Notes under the pieces: generated by a model | Told to the model about the DNA's origin: nothing | Database searches by the model: none | What the model saw: the letters and a program-made list of their open reading frames with translations, nothing else | Shown: positions 36,113 through 42,489 of the stretch, piece by piece | How positions within the stretch are numbered: position 1 is the first letter of the stretch | Layout of the letters: each line of letters begins with the position of its first letter | IMG/VR virus record: IMGVR_UViG_3300017726_000016 | Coordinates: 1-42,489 of that record | From: a virus | Length of the DNA: 42,489 bases | Strand: one strand, 5' to 3' | Translations under genes and position numbers: made by a program

Positions 36113-39100
36113 ATGGCTGTAAATAAGAATTTTGTAGTCAAAAACGGTTTAGAGGTAAATACTAATCTTCTTGTCGCTGATCTTGATACGCAGACAGTTG
36201 GCATAGGGACAACTATAGCACCACATGAGCTGCATGTTGTTGGTGGTATTGGTGTAACGAATTTAAATGTCACTGGTGTCGCAACAATTGCCAATCTGAG
36301 AATTGGCGGAATCTCTACGTTTGTTGGTTTTACGACTTTCCTTGGTGATATAAATGTAGGTGGTGCATTAACGGTCTCTGGTGTAACTGACCTTAATGGT
36401 GGTCTACAAGCAAATACTGCGATAGTAGAAAACTTAACTGATAACAGAGTAGTAATTGCTGGTTCTACCAAGAACCTTGAAGATGATGCCAACTTTACTT
36501 TTACTGGCAATCAACTTACTTTAGGTGTTGGTGCAACAGTTGGTGGTGGATTGACTGCTTCCACCGTTATGGTGGAGGACCTTACCAATAACAGAGTTGT
36601 CATTGCTGGAACTGGTGGTGAGTTAGAAGATGATGGTAACTTTACTTTTACTGGTAATCAACTTACTTTAGGTGTTGGCGCAACAGTTGGTGGCGGATTG
36701 ACTGCTTCCTCTGTCATGGTGGAGGACCTCACTAATAATAGAGTTGTTATTGCTGGAACTGATGGTGAGTTAGAGGATAGTTCAAACTTTGTATTTGATG
36801 GTTCGCAACTTATTCTTGGTGTTGGTGCAACAGTTGGCGGCGCACTGACAGTTGCTGGTGCAACTGACCTCAATGGTGCTGTAGATATTTCTGGTGAGAC
36901 AAACTTTAGCAGTGGCGTTGGAATTGCTGATTCCATCTTCCACATTGGAGACGACAACACTCAAATCAGATTCCCTGCTAATGATACATTTACAGTAGAG
37001 ACTAATGGTAATGAAGCATTCCGTATTACGGGTGATCAAAGAATTGGTATTGGTACTGATGCTCCAACAAGACTATTAGAAGTTTTTGATTCAACTAATG
37101 CACTCATAAACTTAAAAAGTGCTACGCAATCTAGTGTTATATTTTCAGACCCCGCTGATATAAACCCTGGGATGTTGATATATGAGCATAGTAGTGACTC
37201 TATGCAGTTTCGTGTCAATGATGCAGAAAGAGTTCGTGTAACTTCTGGTGGTGACGTAGGTATCGGCACCATCACTCCAAAAGGTAGTCATGCTGTAACT
37301 GCTTCCAACGAAGCTGTATTAGCAGTTGGTATTGCTACTGCACGTAAAGTATTCTCTGATTCATTAGAGGTTGGTGGTAGTCAAGTTATTAGTGATGCAA
37401 GACAACTTCAGAACATTGCTTCACTTGATTCAACCACCACTGCAACAATTGAGAGTGCAATTGCAAATGCACCAAATACCTTTACTGACATTGAAGTTAC
37501 TGGCATTGCTACCTTTAAGAGCACAGTTAAGGTTGAAGATTTAGCACCAAACAGAGTTGTCTTTGTCGGTGCAGGTGATTCTCTAACTGATGATGCAAAC
37601 TTCACCTTTGATAGGTCACAACTCATTCTTGGTGTTGGTGCAACAGTTGGTGGAGCGTTAACGGTCGCTGGTATAGCAACATTTGCTAGTGCCGTTGGCA
37701 TTGCAGAATCTATCTTCCATATTGGAGATCCTAACACTTCATTTGGATTCCCTGCTGCTGATACATTTACCGTAGATACTGGTGGCGGTGAGAGACTTCG
37801 TATAACTTCTAGTGGATTGATTGGAATTAATGAAAATAATCCTGGTCATTTCATTGATATGAATATTGGTACTACCAATATTGGTATGAAAATGACCAGC
37901 ACAGACCCTGGTGCTTATATACAGTTTGTTGACAACACTACGTCATCTGAAAATAGTATTGGTGCTCTTGGTGATAATTTACAATTTAAGACAGATGGTT
38001 CAGAAAGAGTTCGTATAACTTCTGCTGGTTCGGTAGGTATCGGGACCACAAATCCAGGACATAACTTGCATATTTATGGAAGTTTCCCTGACTTTGCAAT
38101 TTCTGATTCAGATACCACAAATGATAAATTTAGAATATTACATAATAGTGGTGGAACACAATTACAGGTAGATCCAAATAATGTTTCATCTGGTAGTTAT
38201 CTTTTAGCAGCGATTGATGGATCAGAAAGACTTCGTATCGCATCTGATGGTAAATTATCTCTTACAGGTAGTGCTGCCAACATGGAATACCTCCGTATGG
38301 GTGGTAATAATGATCGTGGTCTTAGATTTACTTCCTCATCTGGTACATCATCTGTTGGAGTTGTTCATACAATTAATGCTCCAGGTGATAGTAGTGCTCA
38401 AGGAGAGATAGCATTACAGACAAATAGTGTAGAAAGACTTCGTATAACTTCTGCTGGTGACGTTGATTTCAAAGGTGCTAATGGAATAACTTCCATGTCC
38501 TTTGACCGGTCTTCTAATTCACTGGATTTTGTTGATGGTGCAAAAGCACAGTTTGGTACTGGTAATGACTTACAAATTTACCATGATGGAACTAATACTG
38601 TAATTGGTAACACGACAGGTAATTTATACATTCTTGATGATAATGCTGTTATTCTTGGGTCTAATAGTGGTACAGAGTCGTACTTCAAAGGAGTAAAAGA
38701 TGGAGCGGCTGAACTTTACCACGACAACTCCAAGAAACTTGAAACCACTGGTGCTGGTGTAACAGTCACTGGTATTTGTAGTGCATCTGGTGGTTTCGAT
38801 ATTGGTATCCACTCTGCAGGAACCAGTGTTGTCAGTGGTCCAGTTAAGATTTTAAACTTTGTTGGATCTGGTAATACCTTTGCTTACGATGCATCTACAG
38901 ATACAATTGATATTAGCATCGCTGGTGGTAGCGGAGGAGGAGGAGGTGTCACAGAGACTGACACTACAGTTTCCACTGTTAATCCAACTGGTGTTGGTTC
39001 ATTTGCAACTGCATCCTTCAGGTCTGCTTCAGTCATCACACAAATCAACCAACTGAATACTGATTTCCAAGTTGGTCGATACTTGATGATACATGACGGC

Positions 39101-39262
39101 ACAACGGTAACGGTTATAGAAGAATCAGCAGTATCAACAGGTAGCACAATGCTTGGTTCGTTTACTGGAGTAATTGATGGGTCGAATGTGGAATTAAGAG
39201 TTACACTAGCATCTGCGGGAGTATCAACAATTACTACCAAGATAGATACAGTGACAGTTTGA
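36113..39262 (+). CDS. Long tail-fibre-like protein with internal repeats
   Basis: A 1049-residue protein. Residues about 100-250 hold three nearly identical 49-residue units (GNQLTLGVGATVGGGLTAS, then VMVEDLTNNRVVIAG), and a further related copy lies near residue 490-540. Recurrent fibre motifs RVTSGGDVGIGT, RITSAGSVGIGTTNP and RITSAGDVDF mark the shaft. A Gly-run GGSGGGGGV near residue 940 precedes a compact C-terminal beta domain. Such repeats form trimeric beta-helical shafts. The gene has its own late promoter box and is likely a side or long tail fibre. Confidence 0.75.
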   Translation: MAVNKNFVVKNGLEVNTNLLVADLDTQTVGIGTTIAPHELHVVGGIGVTNLNVTGVATIANLRIGGISTFVGFTTFLGDINVGGALTVSGVTDLNGGLQANTAIVENLTDNRVVIAGSTKNLEDDANFTFTGNQLTLGVGATVGGGLTASTVMVEDLTNNRVVIAGTGGELEDDGNFTFTGNQLTLGVGATVGGGLTASSVMVEDLTNNRVVIAGTDGELEDSSNFVFDGSQLILGVGATVGGALTVAGATDLNGAVDISGETNFSSGVGIADSIFHIGDDNTQIRFPANDTFTVETNGNEAFRITGDQRIGIGTDAPTRLLEVFDSTNALINLKSATQSSVIFSDPADINPGMLIYEHSSDSMQFRVNDAERVRVTSGGDVGIGTITPKGSHAVTASNEAVLAVGIATARKVFSDSLEVGGSQVISDARQLQNIASLDSTTTATIESAIANAPNTFTDIEVTGIATFKSTVKVEDLAPNRVVFVGAGDSLTDDANFTFDRSQLILGVGATVGGALTVAGIATFASAVGIAESIFHIGDPNTSFGFPAADTFTVDTGGGERLRITSSGLIGINENNPGHFIDMNIGTTNIGMKMTSTDPGAYIQFVDNTTSSENSIGALGDNLQFKTDGSERVRITSAGSVGIGTTNPGHNLHIYGSFPDFAISDSDTTNDKFRILHNSGGTQLQVDPNNVSSGSYLLAAIDGSERLRIASDGKLSLTGSAANMEYLRMGGNNDRGLRFTSSSGTSSVGVVHTINAPGDSSAQGEIALQTNSVERLRITSAGDVDFKGANGITSMSFDRSSNSLDFVDGAKAQFGTGNDLQIYHDGTNTVIGNTTGNLYILDDNAVILGSNSGTESYFKGVKDGAAELYHDNSKKLETTGAGVTVTGICSASGGFDIGIHSAGTSVVSGPVKILNFVGSGNTFAYDASTDTIDISIAGGSGGGGGVTETDTTVSTVNPTGVGSFATASFRSASVITQINQLNTDFQVGRYLMIHDGTTVTVIEESAVSTGSTMLGSFTGVIDGSNVELRVTLASAGVSTITTKIDTVTV
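36422..36862 (+). repeat. Tandem 147-bp coding repeats
   Basis: Three consecutive units of 147 bp (49 codons). Matching landmarks, the GGNAATCAAC / GGTTCGCAAC positions, lie at 36506, 36653 and 36800. The first two units are almost identical at the DNA level; a diverged unit recurs near 37610-37670. Recent tandem duplication within the fibre gene. Confidence 0.8.
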
Positions 39263-39273
39263 GGTAAGATAAG

Positions 39274-40761
39274 ATGCCTACTATTCGCGTTGGTTTTTCC
39301 TCTGACTTTGTTGTCAACAATAATCGTGTCGGTCTGGGCACAGTATCGGCTGCTGGTGGTAAATTAGATGTTGATGGAGCAATTAAAGGCAATTTTTCTA
39401 TTGCCGGAGTTGCAACACTTACATCTTATGGTGGTTTTGTAGCACAGAATCAGCATATCAATAAGGCATCAACAATTGGTTTTGGAACAGTTGGTGTTGG
39501 GACATTTCAACAATACTATGAAACAGAGACAGGATTTACTGATCTAGGTGGTGTTCATCACGGAGATGATCAATATTACAATACACTTTCTCAAGATCTG
39601 GTCATTGATGATGGTCAGATCTTAAATATTACCAGCATTGATATGGTTGGTGTTACAAACATCGGTGAGTATGACCCACACTCTCATCAATCACATGTTT
39701 GTCTCGGAGCACTTGAAGAACTATCAGTCACCGATCACTTCTCTGTTCCAAATGGTGGAATTAATGAGAGACAATCATTTATTGAAGGAACCGTAAGATT
39801 TAATGATGATCTGAATACACTTGAGTTCTTCAATGGAAATGAGTGGAAACAATTCACTTATAATCAAGGACAAAGTGGTCGTGCGGTGTTTGGTGGAGGA
39901 AATCCAATGTCCTCTGCTAATCAAGTTATTGACTTCGTTAATATAACAACACTTGGAAATGCACAAAACTTCGGAGAGATGTATGCATTGAGAAGAAGTG
40001 CTTCTGGGATGTCTTCTTCGACTAGAGGATTATTTGGTGGAGGAGCATCTCCAGCACCATCATCTAATGATGATACTATAGATTATATTACAATTGCATC
40101 AGCAGGAAATCCAATAGATTTTGGAAATCTTTCGACAGCACGAAGAAATCCAACAGGTGCATCATCATCTACGAGAGGATTAACTGCTGGAGGATATGTA
40201 TCTGCAGCAAATGACACAATTGATTATGTAGAAATTGCAACACTTGGAAATGCGCTTGATTTTGGTAATCTAGTTCAGGCATCATTTTATCCTAGTGGGT
40301 CATCATCACCGACTCGGGCTATATTTGCTGGAGGAATCGGGGGCAGTGATTTATCTGCAATGTCTTTCGTATCATTTGCATCAAAAGGAAATTCTACAGA
40401 ATTTGGAGATATGGTAAGTGGCGGTGGAGAACTTTCACAAGGATGTTCAAGTTCTATTAGAGGAATATTTGCTGGTGGGAGTGGATCTTCACCATATACT
40501 AAAACTATAGAATATGTAACTTTTAGTTCTCTTGGAAATTCCATATATTTTGGAGAATTAACACAAGCCAGAGTAACTTTTAATGCATCTACTCAAGTAA
40601 GAGCAGTTCTTGCTGGTGGAGCAACTCCTGCAAACGTAAATACAATTGATTACATAACCATTTCATCTGCTGGAAATGCACAAGATTTTGGAGATTTGAC
40701 CCGAGAAAGGACAGGAGCATGTACAGTTTCAGACTCTCATGGTGGTCTAGGAGGTTTCTAA
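39274..40761 (+). CDS. Fibre protein with six propeller-like repeats, paralogue 1
   Basis: A 495-residue protein. The N-terminus (MPTIRVGFSSDFVVNNNRVG) begins a fibre-type attachment region. From about residue 205, six repeats of about 47 residues follow, each with R(A/G)xFAGG, then IDYITIASAGNA and FGDL (variants RAVFGGG, RGLFGGG, RGLTAGG, RAIFAGG, RGIFAGG, RAVLAGG). Six such units suggest a six-bladed beta-propeller, a fold often used for ligand binding. The end is SDSHGGLGGF, shared with the next gene. Likely receptor-binding tip. Confidence 0.72.
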   Translation: MPTIRVGFSSDFVVNNNRVGLGTVSAAGGKLDVDGAIKGNFSIAGVATLTSYGGFVAQNQHINKASTIGFGTVGVGTFQQYYETETGFTDLGGVHHGDDQYYNTLSQDLVIDDGQILNITSIDMVGVTNIGEYDPHSHQSHVCLGALEELSVTDHFSVPNGGINERQSFIEGTVRFNDDLNTLEFFNGNEWKQFTYNQGQSGRAVFGGGNPMSSANQVIDFVNITTLGNAQNFGEMYALRRSASGMSSSTRGLFGGGASPAPSSNDDTIDYITIASAGNPIDFGNLSTARRNPTGASSSTRGLTAGGYVSAANDTIDYVEIATLGNALDFGNLVQASFYPSGSSSPTRAIFAGGIGGSDLSAMSFVSFASKGNSTEFGDMVSGGGELSQGCSSSIRGIFAGGSGSSPYTKTIEYVTFSSLGNSIYFGELTQARVTFNASTQVRAVLAGGATPANVNTIDYITISSAGNAQDFGDLTRERTGACTVSDSHGGLGGF

Positions 40762-40762
40762 G

Positions 40763-42193
40763 ATGGCTAAAATAAGAATTGGTTTAGGGTCTGAATTTAA
40801 TCTTAACAATAGTAACTTAGGTCTTGGTGTCACCAATCCTCAGGTAAGATTAGATGTTGATGGCACTGTAAAGTCAAAGGACTTTGAGGTAACTGGTGTT
40901 ACTTCATTCACTGCATATGAGGGTTTCTTAAGATCAGATCATCAGATTGATGGAGACCTTACACTCAACACCGGTCAAGGTCTTAATGCTTCACTGTCTG
41001 GTGAGATTATCGTTAAAGATGGTGTCACAGTTACAGTTGGTGCTATTGGACTAGGAACCACATCAGTTGGTGTTGGAACAGAACTCATCACAAACACCAT
41101 TGATTCCAATGCAACAAACCTTGCAGGTGGAAGTGAGATTGAGTGTCTAAAAGTCTTCAATACTTTCACACCTCCAAGTGGTGGAACAAATGAGAGACCA
41201 TATGCACCAAAACCAGGAGAGTTATACTATAACTATGACTTCAAGACCATTGAGTTCTTTGATGGTTATGGTTGGAGACAGGTAGATAATACAACCAGAA
41301 GTGGTCGTATGGTGGTTGGTGGTGGTATTACTCTAGGTTATACTAATGTAATTCAATACTTTAACATAAACACGTTTGGAAACTCACAAGATTTTGGAGA
41401 TATTAGTTTAGCTAGAAGTAATATATCATCCTGCTCATCAGCAATTCGTGGCATATGGGCTGGTGGAGCAGATGGAACTTATCGAGATATTATCGAATAT
41501 GTAACTATTGCATCAGCAGGAAATTCAATAGATTTTGGTGACTTATCAACAGCAAATAGAGCATATATGGGAGGAACTTCCTCATCAACTCGTGGTATAT
41601 TTGGTGGTGGATATACAACAAGTCCATCAGCAGCAACCGTAAATGTAATAGATTACATTGAGATTGGAACATTAGGAGATGCACTTGATTTTGGAGATTT
41701 ATTTACGGGTAGATATTCTGCTGGTGCTGTCTCAAATGGAGTAAGAGCAGTTTGGGCAGGAGGTAATCCAACTCCAGATAAAAGTATTATTGACTTTGTT
41801 AATATTGCTGCTAAAGGAAATTCAGTTCGTTTTGGTGATCTAACTTATGCGAGAAGAAATGCAGCAGGAGCATCATTCTCCAATAATGTTCGTGGTGTTT
41901 TTGCTGGAGGTAGACACCCAACAGTTGTAGGTGAAATTGATTACATCACTATTGCCTCTGAAGGAAATGCAATTTATTTTGGTGATTTGACAATGGCAAG
42001 ACAAAGGTCTGCTGGATCTTCTACTCAAACTAGAGGTATTTTGGCAGGAGGTCTTAATCCATCCACAGTAGATGTAATTGATTATGTAAATATTACATCT
42101 ACTGGTAATGCACAGGACTTTGGAGATTTATATCAGGGAACTGGCGCGGCAGATGGTTGTTCAGACTCTCATGGTGGTTTAGGAGGTTTCTGA
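40763..42193 (+). CDS. Fibre protein with six propeller-like repeats, paralogue 2
   Basis: A 476-residue protein, one base after the previous stop. The N-terminus MAKIRIGLGSEFNLNNSNLG and a SGEIIVKDGVTVTVG segment are fibre-type. From about residue 190 come six repeats (RMVVGGG, RGIWAGG, RGIFGGG, RAVWAGG, RGVFAGG, RGILAGG) with FGDL endings, and the same C-terminal SDSHGGLGGF. It is clearly a duplicate of the upstream gene, most alike in the repeats and tail, less so in the N-terminal part. Confidence 0.72.
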   Translation: MAKIRIGLGSEFNLNNSNLGLGVTNPQVRLDVDGTVKSKDFEVTGVTSFTAYEGFLRSDHQIDGDLTLNTGQGLNASLSGEIIVKDGVTVTVGAIGLGTTSVGVGTELITNTIDSNATNLAGGSEIECLKVFNTFTPPSGGTNERPYAPKPGELYYNYDFKTIEFFDGYGWRQVDNTTRSGRMVVGGGITLGYTNVIQYFNINTFGNSQDFGDISLARSNISSCSSAIRGIWAGGADGTYRDIIEYVTIASAGNSIDFGDLSTANRAYMGGTSSSTRGIFGGGYTTSPSAATVNVIDYIEIGTLGDALDFGDLFTGRYSAGAVSNGVRAVWAGGNPTPDKSIIDFVNIAAKGNSVRFGDLTYARRNAAGASFSNNVRGVFAGGRHPTVVGEIDYITIASEGNAIYFGDLTMARQRSAGSSTQTRGILAGGLNPSTVDVIDYVNITSTGNAQDFGDLYQGTGAADGCSDSHGGLGGF

Positions 42194-42199
42194 TGTCCG

Positions 42200-42206
42200 A
42201 TAAATA
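42200..42206 (+). promoter_or_regulatory. T4-type late promoter box (ATAAATA)
   Basis: CGATAAATATAGG lies 18 nt before the third fibre paralogue. Likely late promoter. Confidence 0.5.
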
Positions 42207-42224
42207 TAGGAAAGTTGTAGTGTA

Positions 42225-42489
42225 ATGCCAAAAATAAGAATTGGTCTATCAACTGATTTTAATTTAGTAGATGAGCAGGTTGGAATCGGCATCACAAATC
42301 CAACTGCTCGCTTAGATGTTGCTGGACAGATTCTTGCGGACAATACTGCTGGCAATGGTGGAATATCAACCTTCAAAGAATATCAAGGATTTAGTCAGAC
42401 TTTAGCAACTCTTCCACATGAGATTGCAACTGAAGAGGGTGTCTTTAGTTCTCTGACTGGTGAAATCAAAATCACTGGAGAGACAACAG
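42225..42489 (+). CDS. Fibre protein, paralogue 3 (cut by window end)
   Basis: An open frame from ATG 42225 runs to the end of the window (88 codons). MPKIRIGLSTDFNLVDEQVG and VGIGITNPTARLDVAGQI align with the N-termini of the two preceding genes (IRIGLGSEFNLNN; LGVTNPQVRLDVDG), and LTGEIKITGET resembles LSGEIIVKDGV. It is therefore a third tandem member, incomplete here, so its repeat region cannot be seen. Confidence 0.75.
   Translation, partial: MPKIRIGLSTDFNLVDEQVGIGITNPTARLDVAGQILADNTAGNGGISTFKEYQGFSQTLATLPHEIATEEGVFSSLTGEIKITGETT

Noticed and set aside
36422-36862. Possible CRISPR-like repeat array
   Set aside because: The repeats are 147 bp long, contiguous, in frame and encode fibre protein; there are no spacers.

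Overview
The window is part of the genome of a T4-like cyanophage, a myovirus that infects marine Synechococcus or Prochlorococcus. This rests on a full set of T4-type replication and baseplate proteins together with cyanobacterial host-derived metabolism genes: the last codons of psbD, talC, a CP12-like gene, phoH and thyX. All calls come from reading the sequence and from knowledge of families; no database search was possible. Coding is dense, most neighbours overlap by 1-4 nt, and no gene-free stretch exceeds 300 bases once the very small genes are counted.

Layout. (1) 1-3944, plus strand: end of psbD, a DoxX-like membrane protein, two small envelope-type proteins, TalC transaldolase, a glutaredoxin, a chain of short conserved cyanophage proteins, and a second glutaredoxin-like protein that has lost the CxxC motif. 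(2) 3956-5073: a small-gene island with host-type sigma-70 promoters, T4-type late promoter elements, structured leaders, two strong intrinsic terminators and five genes of 30-57 codons. (3) 5054-9611, plus strand: thyX, a short conserved protein, phoH, a PD-(D/E)XK exonuclease, the gp33-like late transcription coactivator, helicase loader gp59, a DUF1825 protein and the single-strand DNA-binding protein gp32. (4) 9688-12676, minus strand: baseplate and head-completion genes gp53, gp48, a 114-aa protein and gp4, read from a perfect T4 late promoter box. (5) 12718-25733, plus strand: tail-tube initiator gp54, hub gp26, a small hub protein, two tape-measure-like proteins (the second also carrying two cell-wall lytic domains), a gp27-like hub, a CP12-like protein, a gp5-like OB-fold spike, a proline-tailed structural protein, a detached spike-like protein and two paralogous fibre-type proteins. 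(6) 25730-26717: an early-type island inside the late region, with a consensus sigma-70 promoter, a 60-aa protein, two tRNA genes (CAT and Leu-TAA), an 89-aa protein, an intrinsic terminator and a 59-aa protein. (7) 26775-42489, plus strand: adhesion and fibre genes, namely a 1956-aa protein, a protein with Ig-like, glycine-rich and polyproline regions, a glycine-rich protein, a 1049-aa fibre with internal 49-residue repeats, and three tandem paralogues with propeller-like repeats (the third cut by the window end).

How they work together. The D2, DoxX, TalC, glutaredoxin and CP12-like products would keep photosynthetic electron flow going while steering carbon away from the Calvin cycle toward pentose phosphates and NADPH. 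ThyX, PhoH, the exonuclease, gp59 and gp32 support nucleotide supply and DNA replication. gp33 recruits RNA polymerase to late promoters, whose CTAAATA or ATAAATA boxes recur through the window ahead of the structural genes. The remaining genes build the baseplate, hub, puncturing device and host-recognition fibres.
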